A stretch of DNA of 63,301 nt. It comes from Amycolatopsis acididurans (GTDB taxonomy: Bacteria; Actinomycetota; Actinomycetes; Mycobacteriales; Pseudonocardiaceae). The position numbers were made by a program, and so were the translations under genes. The stretch is taken from the NCBI RefSeq assembly GCF_012328925.1, contig NZ_JAAXLS010000037.1:1-63301 (forward strand), written 5' to 3'. Positions 41,753 through 49,982 of the stretch are shown here, one piece after another; within the stretch, counting starts at the first letter, position 1; the number at the start of each line of letters is the position of its first letter. The notes under the pieces are model-generated. The model was not told the origin of the DNA. It saw nothing but the letters and a program-made list of their open reading frames with translations, and searched no databases.

Positions 41753-43360
41753 CTACTGGATCCGGCTTTCGTGGCCTTGCCAGTCTCGTTCGCGTAGCTG
41801 GAACTTCTGGATCTTGCCCGTCGACGTCTTCGGCAGCTCGGTCACGAACTCCACCGTCTCCGGGACCTTGTACCGCGCGATCTGGCTCCGCACGTGGTCC
41901 AGCAGGGCCGCCTCCTCCAAGCTCTCCCCCGGCCGCAGCACGACGTACGCCTTCGGCCGCTCGCCCCACTTCTCGTTCGGGACGCCGACCACCGCGACCT
42001 CCAGGACCGCGGGGTGCGAGTCGATGGCGGCCTCCACCTCGATCGTCGAGATGTTCTCGCCGCCCGAGACGATGATGTCCTTCGCGCGGTCTCGCAACTG
42101 AATGTAACCGTCGGGATGCCACACGCCCAGATCGCCGGAGTGGAACCAGCCGCCCCGAAACGCCTTCTCGGTGGCCTCCGCGTCGTTGAAATACCCGGCC
42201 ATCACGTTGTTGCCGCGCATGACGACCTCGCCCATGGTGACCCCGTCGCGCGGCACGTCACGCATCTCGTCGTCCACGACCCGCACACCGTCGGTGACGA
42301 TCATGCCCACACCTTGCCTCGACATGACCTTGCTGCGCTCACCGATGTCCAGTTTCAGCCAGCCCTCCTGCGGCTCGCACACCGTGTACGGGCCGTACGT
42401 CTCCGTCAGCCCGTACACGTGCGTCAGCCGCGCACCCAGCTCCGACATCCGCCGGATCACCGTCGGCGACGGGGGCGCACCCGCCGTCGTCACCACGACC
42501 TCGTGCGGCAGCGGGTGGGCGCCTTCGTGCGAGGCGATCGTGACGAGCACCGTGGGCGCGCCGTTGAGGTGCGTCACGCCTTCGGTGTCCAGCAGCCGCC
42601 AGATCTCCGCCGCGTCCACCGCACGCAGACACACATGCGTACCGCCGATCGCGGTCACCGCCCAGGTCGTGCACCAGCCGTTGCAGTGGAACATCGGCAG
42701 CGTCCACAGGTACCGCGACTCCGGCGTGTGCCGCGAATGGATGATCTCCGCGAGCGAGTTCAAATACGCGCCCCGGTGGTGGTACATCACGCCTTTCGGC
42801 CTGCCCGTCGTGCCGGACGTGTAGTTGATCGAGATCGTGCCGCGCTCGTCGTCCACGGTCCACGGCAGCGGGCGGTCGTCGCCCCGCGCCAGCAGGTCCT
42901 CGTAGGAGATCCCGCCGACCGACGGCTCCGGTGTCGCGCCCGAGGCGGGATCGGTCACCGTCACGATCTCGGCCAGGTCCAGGCCCTGCGGCACGGACGC
43001 GTGCAGCGCGGCGTCCACGACGAGCACCCGCGCGCCGGAGTGCTCGATGATGTACTTGATCTCCGCGGGCGCCAGCCGGGTGTTGATCGCGACCAGCACC
43101 GCACCCGCGAGCGGCACCGCGAAGTGCGCGACGAGCATCTCCGGGATGTTCGGCAGCAGGTAGGCGACCCGGTCCCCCTGCTGGACACCGCACGCCCGCA
43201 GTGCGTGCGCGACCCGGGTCGCCTCCGCGGCGAACTCGCGATACGTCACGCGGCGCGAGCCGTAGACGATCGCCTCTTTGTCGGGAAAGACCTCCGCGGA
43301 CCGTTCCAGGAAGGCGAGCGGGGTCAGCGGCGTGAACCAGGTGTCATCTGTGACGGCCAT
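41753..43360 (-). CDS. Acyl-CoA synthetase (AMP-forming, FadD type)
   Basis: A 535-aa adenylate-forming ligase. Motifs: P-loop YTSGTTGRPKGVMYHH near residue 175, YGLTETYGP, GGWFHSGDLGVWHPDG, the hinge RAKDIIVSGGENIS and the catalytic lysine region LPKTSTGKIQKF. Chain length is not readable; the best resemblance is to medium-chain or aryl-acyl ligases of the FadD35/alkK group. The Met used has AGGA 8 nt upstream. It lies 37 bp after the DUF2332 gene. A 22-bp repeat array follows its stop codon. Confidence 0.93.
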   Translation of the reverse strand: MAVTDDTWFTPLTPLAFLERSAEVFPDKEAIVYGSRRVTYREFAAEATRVAHALRACGVQQGDRVAYLLPNIPEMLVAHFAVPLAGAVLVAINTRLAPAEIKYIIEHSGARVLVVDAALHASVPQGLDLAEIVTVTDPASGATPEPSVGGISYEDLLARGDDRPLPWTVDDERGTISINYTSGTTGRPKGVMYHHRGAYLNSLAEIIHSRHTPESRYLWTLPMFHCNGWCTTWAVTAIGGTHVCLRAVDAAEIWRLLDTEGVTHLNGAPTVLVTIASHEGAHPLPHEVVVTTAGAPPSPTVIRRMSELGARLTHVYGLTETYGPYTVCEPQEGWLKLDIGERSKVMSRQGVGMIVTDGVRVVDDEMRDVPRDGVTMGEVVMRGNNVMAGYFNDAEATEKAFRGGWFHSGDLGVWHPDGYIQLRDRAKDIIVSGGENISTIEVEAAIDSHPAVLEVAVVGVPNEKWGERPKAYVVLRPGESLEEAALLDHVRSQIARYKVPETVEFVTELPKTSTGKIQKFQLRERDWQGHESRIQ

Positions 43361-43397
43361 GGCCACATCCTGAGCGTGTGCCCACCCGCGCACAAGC

Positions 43398-44501
43398 TCA
43401 GGAAGCGAGCCAGGTCATCCGTTGCCCGAACTTCGACGTGAGCGCCAGCGCCCGCGCGTCCACTTCCCCGTCGTGCCACCGCGTGAGTCCGAGCGTGCAG
43501 GCGCCGTCGCCGTCCCAGAAGTTCAGCTCGTCCTGGCCGGGCAGCACGTGCGCCAGCGCGGCCTCGTACGGCTCGTCGCTGACCCACCACACGGGCCGGT
43601 CCGCGCCGAGCTTGGCCAGCGCCGCCACGAACTCGGCGCCGCGCTCCCCGAGGTGTGCGACCACCCGGCTCGTCACGACGACCAGCGGCAGGTCGCCCGC
43701 CCGCGCGACGGCGGTGCCGAGATCGTCCACCGCGTCGCCGGCGATCAGCTCCGGTGGGTCCTTGCGCTGCGCGGCGGCCGCCGCCCGCAACAGCTTGATC
43801 CGGTCGAACTGGTCGGCCCAGACACACGCCTCGAGCCAGGCCAATTCGTCCTCATCGGACACATCGATCGGCTCGACGTCCAGTCCGATCTTCGCGCCCA
43901 CCGCGAGTTTCTTCGGTAGCTTCGGCAGCCGCGCACCTTCGCCGAGTTCCAGCGCGCAGTGCAGGCCGACCGGCGTTTTCGCGGGCCCCGCCGTCAACTG
44001 CTCGCCACCGTCGCACTGGTAGCGGTACCCGAACTTGTCCATCCCCAGCAGCAGGCCCGCGCTGCAGCCGACCTCGAGCAACGCGACCTTGCCGCCGGCC
44101 TGTTTCGCCGCCATGGCCACCGCCGGGTACAGGCTCGCGGCGCGGCTCACCTCGTTGCCGACGACCCGCCGGGACCGGATGAGCGCCCGCACCTTGTCCG
44201 CGCGTTCCAGCAGGAACTCGCGGAACGTCGGCCACGTGCCGTCGTCGACGCCGTCGGCGCCGCCGAGCGAGGGGTAGTAGCGGAACAGCGGGTGGACGGG
44301 CTCGGCCTGGACGAGGCGGTGCGCGGCGGCGAGCAGCAGCGCGGGGTCGGCCGCGTCGTCGGGTGCCGCGGTCAGCAGTCCCGCGACGTCGTCGTCCTCG
44401 GCGGCGCGCTCGGCCAGGTGTTCGTAGAGCGGGGACACCCCCGCCGCCTGGTCGGCCGCGAACACGCGCAGCCGCCGCTTGACGTCGTCCAGTCCGGCCA
44501 C
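43398..44501 (-). CDS. DUF2332 family protein
   Basis: A 367-aa protein of the DUF2332 family, function unknown. Seen are LRVFAADQAAGVSPLYEHLA at the N-terminus, HPLFRYYPSLGG, NEVSRAASLYPAV and LLEVGCSAGLLLGMDKF, a segment that resembles an S-adenosylmethionine-binding glycine loop (ExGxSxG). The C-terminus has VVVTSRVVAHLGERG and LTRWHDGEVDARALA. The glycine-loop likeness hints at a methyltransferase-like fold, which is inference. Confidence 0.85.
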   Translation of the reverse strand: MAGLDDVKRRLRVFAADQAAGVSPLYEHLAERAAEDDDVAGLLTAAPDDAADPALLLAAAHRLVQAEPVHPLFRYYPSLGGADGVDDGTWPTFREFLLERADKVRALIRSRRVVGNEVSRAASLYPAVAMAAKQAGGKVALLEVGCSAGLLLGMDKFGYRYQCDGGEQLTAGPAKTPVGLHCALELGEGARLPKLPKKLAVGAKIGLDVEPIDVSDEDELAWLEACVWADQFDRIKLLRAAAAAQRKDPPELIAGDAVDDLGTAVARAGDLPLVVVTSRVVAHLGERGAEFVAALAKLGADRPVWWVSDEPYEAALAHVLPGQDELNFWDGDGACTLGLTRWHDGEVDARALALTSKFGQRMTWLAS

Positions 44502-44510
44502 CCAGTCCTC

Positions 44511-45014
44511 CTACTCGTGTGGAATCGGCCGCGCGGGCTGCTCACCGCCCCGCACGTCGCCGTAGGAACGCTTCGGCACCATCACCTTACGGCGGAAGAC
44601 ACACACGATCGTGCCATCTTGCTTGTAGCCCCTGGTCTCCACGTAGACCACGCCGCGGTCGTCCTTCGACTTCGACGGCGTCTTGTCCAGCACCTCGGTC
44701 TCGCCGTAGATGGTGTCGCCGTGGAAGGTCGGCTTGACGTGCTTGAGCGATTCGACCTCGAGGTTCGCGATCGCCTTGCCCGAGACGTCCGGAACGGACA
44801 TGCCGAGCAGCAGCGAGTAGATGTAGTTGCCGACCACCACGTTCTTGCCGAAATCGGTCGTCTCACCCGCGTAGTGCGCGTCCATGTGCAGCGGGTGATG
44901 GTTCATCGTGAGCAAGCAGAACAGATGGTCGTCGTACTCGGTCACGGTCTTGCCCGGCCAGTGCTTGTACACCGCGCCCACCTCGAACTCCTCGAAGTAC
45001 CGACCGAACTGCAC
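44511..45014 (-). CDS. MaoC family dehydratase
   Basis: A 167-aa hot-dog-fold hydratase/dehydratase. FGRYFEEFEVGAVYKHWPGK, TMNHHPLHMDAHYAGET, NYIYSLLLGMSVPDVSG, VKPTFHGDTIYGETEVLDK and CVFRRKVMVPKR are typical of the (R)-enoyl-CoA hydratase/mesaconyl-CoA group; the catalytic Asp/His are probably D and H in PLHMDAHYA. It probably acts in acyl-CoA metabolism. It heads the minus-strand unit with DUF2332 and the acyl-CoA synthetase. A 14-bp palindrome lies 49 bp before its start. Confidence 0.9.
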   Translation of the reverse strand: MQFGRYFEEFEVGAVYKHWPGKTVTEYDDHLFCLLTMNHHPLHMDAHYAGETTDFGKNVVVGNYIYSLLLGMSVPDVSGKAIANLEVESLKHVKPTFHGDTIYGETEVLDKTPSKSKDDRGVVYVETRGYKQDGTIVCVFRRKVMVPKRSYGDVRGGEQPARPIPHE

Positions 45015-45062
45015 CGTTCCTACCTCCTATTGCGGGTAACGCCACACCTACCTGGAGCGACG

Positions 45063-45076
45063 TCAACGTACGTTGA
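45063..45076. promoter_or_regulatory. Perfect 14-bp palindrome in the maoC/corA gap
   Basis: TCAACGTACGTTGA is a perfect inverted repeat, 49 bp upstream of the MaoC start and 89 bp upstream of the corA leader ORF. Its form suits a TetR- or GntR-type dimer; a partial echo, GCGTCAACGC, lies 30 bp to the right. Confidence 0.55.
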
Positions 45077-45164
45077 GGAGTACCCTCGACCAACGGAGGC
45101 ATCGCGTCAACGCAACGCGACGACTGGCACAGTGTCCCCGGCCCGAGGAGGTGAGGAACGCAAG

Positions 45165-45233
45165 ATGAGCAGTGGCGATAGTCCGCTCCCTAGTAACTCC
45201 AGCGTTCCCGCACGGGCCTTCTCCGGCCGCTAG
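45165..45233 (+). CDS. Candidate corA leader peptide (22 aa)
   Basis: ATG with a strong GAGGAGGTGAGG Shine-Dalgarno region opens a 22-codon ORF rich in Ser and Pro (MSSGDSPLPSNSSVPARAF plus SGR), ending in TAG. It lies 92 bp upstream of corA in a 311-bp gene-free region. After its stop, CTGGC (45262-45266) can pair with GCCAG (45313-45317), which overlaps the corA ribosome-binding site; the ORF's last codons (CGGCC, 45224-45228) can pair with part of the competing stem (GGCCG). This layout fits a translation-sensing leader, as known for other Mg2+ transporters. Confidence 0.5.
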   Translation: MSSGDSPLPSNSSVPARAFSGR

Positions 45234-45325
45234 CAAGAACTTTCGCGGGTTTCGCTGGGCGCTGGCCGAGCGGAAGCGTTTCCGTCCGGCCGTCGTAGCA
45301 CGATCTACGTCAGCCAGGAGATCTC

Positions 45326-46408
45326 ATGCCTGCGATTCCCTCACTCGGCGGCCTGCGCGGCCGTGGCGGTGGCCGTTCCCGCGCCCAGCCTCCGATCCCG
45401 GTGCCGATGTCCGCCTACGTCGTCGACTGCGCCGTGTACGTCGACGGTAAGCGGCTGCCCGGGCGCTGGACGCACGCCTCCGCGATCGAGGAGGTGCGGC
45501 GGCGCCGCGAGGGTTTCGTGTGGATCGGGCTGCACGAGCCGGACGAGGAGCAGATCCAGGGCATCGCCGAGATGTACGGGCTACACGAACTGGCGGTCGA
45601 GGACGCGGTGCAGGCGCACCAGCGGCCCAAGCTCGAACGCTACGACGACACCCTGTTCATGGTGCTCAAGACGCTGCGCTACGTCGAACACGAGTCGCCG
45701 ACCACGGCCAACGAGATCGTGGAGACCGGCGAGCTGATGGCGTTCCTCGGGCTCGACTTCATCATCACGGTCCGGCACGGCGCGCACTCCGGGCTGGCCC
45801 GGCTGCGCCGCGATCTGGACGAAGATCCCGAGACGCTCAAGGCGGGTCCGGCCGCGGTGCTGCACGCCATCACCGACCACGTGGTGGACCACTACCTGGA
45901 GGTCACCAGCGCCGTCGAGGACGACATCGAGGAGATGGAGACCAGGGTCTTCGCCCCGCGCACGGTGATCAGCGCCGAGCAGATCTACCTGATGAAGCGC
46001 GAGGTGCTGGAGCTGCGGCGGGCGGTGATGCCGCTCGCCACCCCGGTCCGGCGGCTCGCCGAGGGCTTCACCCGGCTCGTGCCGGACGAGGTGCGCTCCT
46101 ACTTCCGCGACGTCGACGACCACCTGACCACCGTGTCGGAACGGGTGGCCGCCTACGACGAACTGCTGACCACCCTGGTCGACGCGACGGTCGCGAAGAT
46201 CTCGCTGCAGCAGAACACGGACATGCGCAAGATCACCGCGTGGGCGGCGATCATCACGGTGCCGACGATGATCGCCGGCATCTACGGCATGAACTTCGAC
46301 TACATGCCCGAACTGCACTGGCAGTTCGGCTATCCGCTGGTGCTGGTCCTGATTCTCGGGATCTGCCTGCTCCTCTACCGAATATTCAGGAAGAACAAAT
46401 GGCTCTAG
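45326..46408 (+). CDS. corA: CorA family Mg2+/Co2+ transporter
   Basis: A 360-aa CorA channel. The cytoplasmic funnel has FVWIGLHEPDEEQIQGIAE, YDDTLFMVLKTLRYVE and the long helix around EEMETRVFAP; the end holds two transmembrane helices with the selectivity motif GIYGMNFDYMPEL (GMN) between them and a basic tail RKNKWL. The start has AGGAG 5 nt upstream. Its place near the LpqY-SugABC operon matches M. tuberculosis Rv1239c. Expression is probably modulated by the upstream leader. Confidence 0.95.
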   Translation: MPAIPSLGGLRGRGGGRSRAQPPIPVPMSAYVVDCAVYVDGKRLPGRWTHASAIEEVRRRREGFVWIGLHEPDEEQIQGIAEMYGLHELAVEDAVQAHQRPKLERYDDTLFMVLKTLRYVEHESPTTANEIVETGELMAFLGLDFIITVRHGAHSGLARLRRDLDEDPETLKAGPAAVLHAITDHVVDHYLEVTSAVEDDIEEMETRVFAPRTVISAEQIYLMKREVLELRRAVMPLATPVRRLAEGFTRLVPDEVRSYFRDVDDHLTTVSERVAAYDELLTTLVDATVAKISLQQNTDMRKITAWAAIITVPTMIAGIYGMNFDYMPELHWQFGYPLVLVLILGICLLLYRIFRKNKWL

Positions 46409-46440
46409 TTCTTTCCTGATTCTTCGAAAGGAGTTTCCCC

Positions 46441-46557
46441 ATGTCCCGGTTGCTGACGAACCTGAAGTTCTGGGCGCTGACCCTGACCATCCTGTGGATC
46501 ACGGGGGTGGCGGTGGCCATCGCGTCTCATCCGGATCTCGCGCGCGCCGCCCACTGA
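46441..46557 (+). CDS. Small single-pass membrane protein (38 aa)
   Basis: An ORF of 38 codons with GAAAGGAG 7 nt before the ATG. The product, MSRLLTNLKFWALTLT then ILWITGVAVAIASHPDL, is basic at the N-terminus with one transmembrane helix. It starts 32 bp after corA, so it is probably cotranscribed and may bind the transporter, as small membrane proteins do for other ion pumps; that role is inference. Confidence 0.55.
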   Translation: MSRLLTNLKFWALTLTILWITGVAVAIASHPDLARAAH

Positions 46558-46619
46558 CGCCTGGTGTCGGGTGCATGCGCGGCCCATCGACGCACTGAAC
46601 GCGCCCTGCGTGTTCGTCG

Positions 46620-47338
46620 ATGCGGGACGGGTTTCCGCGCGAATGGCCTGGACCGGCCGGGGCGATCAACGCGAACGGTCGTGTCGTCGACGTCGCGGGC
46701 CTGAACCGCAGCCCGAACGCCGGATCGGCGAAACCCAGGTGCGCAACGTCCTGGCTGCGCCGCGAACCCGACGACGTCAACATCATGCTGCCCTTCGACG
46801 AGGTGGTCGAGGCGGTGGGCTACGCCGGAGAGCGGCGGATCGGGCTGCGCGTGATCAAGCTCGACTCGATCGTCGGCAGCGTGGACCGGGGCCGCGATTT
46901 CGACCGGCGGTTCCGGCCGACGTCCGGCCGGGTGCGCGAGCGGTGGGAGCGGCTGGCCCTGGCCACCCGCCGCGGCGAGAGCATTCCGCCGATCGAGGTC
47001 TACCGCGTCGGCGAACTGCACTTCATCGTGGACGGCCACCATCGCGTGTCCGTCGCGCACGCCCTCGGTCTGTCCACAGTAGACGCCTACGTGACCGAGG
47101 TGACCACGAAACTCAACCCTGGCGGGATCCGGTACCGGGGCGATCTGATCGTCAAGGACTATTCCGTTGGTACGAAAGCGAATACCGGCCCGTCGTGGAC
47201 CTGATGCGGCAGGCCGACCTGATCGGCAACCGCACCGAGGCCGAGGCCTACATGTGGGTCGCGGGCGAGCGCTACCGGCTGATCCGCACTCACCGCTGGG
47301 ACGACGAAGTCTTCGAAGCCCTTCGCGCCCAGCGGTGA
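46620..47338 (+). pseudogene. ParB/Srx-like nuclease-domain protein, frameshifted with internal deletion
   Basis: The first frame (to about 47160) encodes a ParB-like domain: LDSIVGSVDRGRDFDRRF, IPPIEVYRVG and FIVDGHHRVSVAHALG. It then ends at 47204 in an unrelated tail. The second frame carries the expected C-terminus (RWYESEYRPVVDLMRQADL, AYMWVAGERYRLIRTH) to 47338. Intact relatives, as I recall them, have roughly 60 to 70 residues between VKDY and RWYE; these are missing. A deletion near 47158-47170 that also shifts frame explains both. The start is uncertain. Confidence 0.7.
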
Positions 47339-47348
47339 GCCGTGATCG

Positions 47349-48833
47349 TCACATGTGGACGGCGGCCTCGCCCATATTCTCCGGAACACCCGGCTTGAGC
47401 AGCAGCCCGCAGATGATCGCGCCGGCCAGGAAGATTCCCGCGGCCCACATGAACGTCGTGGTGTAGCTGTTGATCGCGGCGTCGACGGCCAGTTGCGGCG
47501 TCGGCGTCTTGCCGATCACGAACGACGATGCGGCGTTCGACGCGATCGAGCTCAGCAGTGCGGTGCCGATCGAACCGCCGACCTGCTGCGAGGTGTTCAC
47601 CGTCGCCGAGGCGACACCCGCGTCGTGCTTGTCCACCCCCGAGGTCGCGACGTTCATCGCCGGTGCCATCGACAGGCCGATGCCGAGACCGGTCACCAGC
47701 AGCGGGCCCAGCACGCCACTGGCGTAAGTGCTGCCCGAGTCGAGCCCGGTCAGCCAGTACATTCCGGCCGCGGCGATCAACATGCCCAGCCCCACCAGCC
47801 ATTTCGCGCCGAAGCGCGGGAACAGCAGGCTGGTCGCGAGGGTGGCGCTGACCATCAGGGTGCCGACCATCGGCAGGTAGGCCAGGCCGGACTTGACCGG
47901 CGTGAAGCCCAGGTTCTGCTGCAGGTAGTAGGTCAGGAACAAGAAGATCCCGAACATGCCGATACCGAGCAGGAACACCGCGAGGTAGGCGCCGCCGCGG
48001 TTACGGTCGAGCACGACGCGCAGCGGGAGCAGCGGATGCTCGGCCCGGGTCTCGATGGCCACGAACGCGATCAGCAGCGCGACGCCCGCGACGAGGAAGC
48101 CCCACACGGACGCGCTCGACCAGTCGTGGGTCTCGGCGTTGGAGAACCCGTAGACCAGCAGGAACAGGCCACCGGACGCGGTGATCGTGCCGGGCATGTC
48201 CAGCTTCGGCCGGTGCTCGGAGCGCCGGTGCACCAGCAGCGTCAGCCCACCGACGAACGCGATGACCGCGAAGATGATGTTGACGAACATGCACCAGCGC
48301 CAGTCCAGGTACTCGGTGAGCACGCCGCCGAGCAGCAGGCCGACGGCGGCACCGCCACCGGCGATCGCACCGAAGATGCCGAACGCGCGGCCGCGTTCCT
48401 TGACGTCGGTGAACGTGGTGGTCAGCAGCGACAGCGCGGCGGGCGCGAGCAGCGCACCGAACAGGCCCTGCGCGGCGCGGGCGATGACGAGCATCTCGAA
48501 GCCTGTCGCCGCTCCCCCGACGGCTGAGGCAACGGCGAACCCGGCGGTACCGATCAGGAACGCGTACTTGCGGCCGAACAGGTCGGCGACGCGACCGCCC
48601 AGGAGCAGCAGGCTGCCGAACGCGAGCGCGTACGCGGTGATGACCCACTGGCGCGCGTCGCTGGAAAAGCCCAGCTCATGCTGCGCGGTGGGCAGCGCGA
48701 TGTTCACGATCGTGACGTCGAGCACGATCATGAGCTGCGCGATGGCGATCATCACCAGGATCGGCCAGCGCCGCGAATGATGTGGATCTGCTTCTTGTCT
48801 TGGCGGCTCGATGACCGCTGTCGACTCGGACAT
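47349..48833 (-). CDS. MFS drug-efflux transporter, DHA2 (14-TMS) family
   Basis: A 494-aa multidrug transporter with about 14 hydrophobic segments. DHA2 marks: LDVTIVNIALPTAQHELGFS in helix 1, ALAFGSLLLLGGRVADLFGRK in loop 2-3 (motif A) and the antiporter motif GGGAAVGLLLGGVLTEYLDW in helix 5 (motif C). It is divergent from a TetR regulator with 93 bp between, the usual layout of an efflux pump under local repression. Confidence 0.92.
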   Translation of the reverse strand: MSESTAVIEPPRQEADPHHSRRWPILVMIAIAQLMIVLDVTIVNIALPTAQHELGFSSDARQWVITAYALAFGSLLLLGGRVADLFGRKYAFLIGTAGFAVASAVGGAATGFEMLVIARAAQGLFGALLAPAALSLLTTTFTDVKERGRAFGIFGAIAGGGAAVGLLLGGVLTEYLDWRWCMFVNIIFAVIAFVGGLTLLVHRRSEHRPKLDMPGTITASGGLFLLVYGFSNAETHDWSSASVWGFLVAGVALLIAFVAIETRAEHPLLPLRVVLDRNRGGAYLAVFLLGIGMFGIFLFLTYYLQQNLGFTPVKSGLAYLPMVGTLMVSATLATSLLFPRFGAKWLVGLGMLIAAAGMYWLTGLDSGSTYASGVLGPLLVTGLGIGLSMAPAMNVATSGVDKHDAGVASATVNTSQQVGGSIGTALLSSIASNAASSFVIGKTPTPQLAVDAAINSYTTTFMWAAGIFLAGAIICGLLLKPGVPENMGEAAVHM

Positions 48834-48926
48834 GTGGACCCCTCACGTACTATGTGGAGTAGGTACCTCCCCTTTCATGTTCCAACGGTACAGGAAGTGG
48901 AGGGGAGGCCTCGACTTTGTGAGAGA

Positions 48927-49598
48927 ATGGACGTTATGACACCGGACACACAGCGGATCGCAGCGCCGCGCCCGCTCCGGAAGGACGCCGAGCGCAATCG
49001 ACAACGGATCATCGCCGCCGCTAGGGAGGTCTTCCGCGAGCGCGGATTCGAAGCGACTCTGGACGATGTCGCGCATCACGCCGGTCTCGGCGTCGGCACC
49101 GTCTACCGGCGGTTCCCCAACAAGGAACAGTTGATCGAGTCGATGTTCGCCGACCGGATGACCGAGATCATCGAACTGGCGAAGAAGACGCTCGCCGACC
49201 CGGACCCGTGGCACGGGTTCGTCGGATTCCTGGAGAAGGTCGTCGAGCTGATGGCGGCCGACCGCGGCATGCACGACATGATGGTCAGCACGGCGTTCGG
49301 GCACGAGCAGGTCGCTCAGATCCGCGACCAGCTGATGCCGCTCGGGCGGGAGATCGTTCAGCGCGCCAAGGACTCCGGCGAACTCCGGGCCGATTTCGAG
49401 GTCGAGGACGTGGTCGTGCTGCTCAAGATGTGCGGCGCGGTCGCCACCTACATCGACCACATGGCGCCCGGCATCTGGCGGCGGTACTTCACGCTGCTGA
49501 TCGACAGCCTGCGCGGCAGGCCCGGCGATCCGACGCCGCTGCCGCATCCGGCGCTCACCGAGGAGATGCTCCGCCAGGCGATGGACTGCCCGCCGTGA
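48927..49598 (+). CDS. TetR family regulator of the MFS pump
   Basis: A 223-aa TetR protein: RQRIIAAAREVFRERGFEA and DDVAHHAGLGVGTVYRRFPN form the HTH at residues 28-70. The ligand domain has FLEKVVELMAADRGMHDMM and VVVLLKMCGAVATYI. The ATG used is the first in frame; a second Met four codons on is possible. The gap to the MFS gene contains AGGTACCT flanked by partly symmetric GGAG/CTCC sequence, a fair operator candidate. Its end overlaps a decayed transporter gene on the other strand. Confidence 0.9.
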   Translation: MDVMTPDTQRIAAPRPLRKDAERNRQRIIAAAREVFRERGFEATLDDVAHHAGLGVGTVYRRFPNKEQLIESMFADRMTEIIELAKKTLADPDPWHGFVGFLEKVVELMAADRGMHDMMVSTAFGHEQVAQIRDQLMPLGREIVQRAKDSGELRADFEVEDVVVLLKMCGAVATYIDHMAPGIWRRYFTLLIDSLRGRPGDPTPLPHPALTEEMLRQAMDCPP

Positions 49599-49980
49599 CG
49601 CGGTGCGTGGTCGCGAGCTGATGATGCCGTGCCAGCACGGCGATTCCGGCTGTCGCGACCACGGCGCACGCGGCGAGCGCGCTCGCGGTCGCGCGGTCGG
49701 GCTGCGCGCTCTCTTTCAGGACGGTCAGGCCCAGCGTCGTCGCGACCAGCGGGTTCACCACGGTCTTGCAGCCGACGACGATGTCCGGCGGGCCGCCGGC
49801 GTAGCCGGGCTGGATGAGCCACGCCCCGGCGAGGAAGGCGAGCACCGCGCCGGTCAGTGACAGCCACGGCAGCTGCGCGAAACCCTCGCCGCGCACGGAG
49901 AACGCGACGTCGCGGACGAGGACGGAGACGGGCCCGTAGGCCGCGGCGGAGGGTGCGGCGGACCGGGGGTTGGGGGAGGC
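49555..49980 (-). pseudogene. Remnant of a DMT-family transporter (C-terminal part)
   Basis: Transporter-like sequence continues in one frame from about 49960 without a start codon: AAYGPVSVLVRDVAFSVRG, then WLSLTGAVLAFLAGAWLIQP, PDIVVGCKTVVNPLVATTLG and ATASALAACAVVATAGIAVLA. Three hydrophobic helices resemble the last part of EamA-type permeases, which normally have about 280 residues. The N-terminal portion is absent; the frame is cut next to the ABC ATPase gene. Its 3' end overlaps the convergent TetR gene by 44 bp. Confidence 0.6.
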
Positions 49981-49982
49981 TG

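Noticed and set aside
40739..42101. Several Arg/Ser-rich ORFs crossing the 22-bp repeat region
   Set aside because: They arise because the repeat is open in several frames; they lack ribosome-binding sites and any conserved domain, and would overlap the NUDIX or acyl-CoA synthetase genes.
45040..45325. M-box (ykoK) Mg2+ riboswitch before corA
   Set aside because: GGTGAGG occurs, but it is the ribosome-binding site of the leader ORF; the other conserved M-box segments are not seen.
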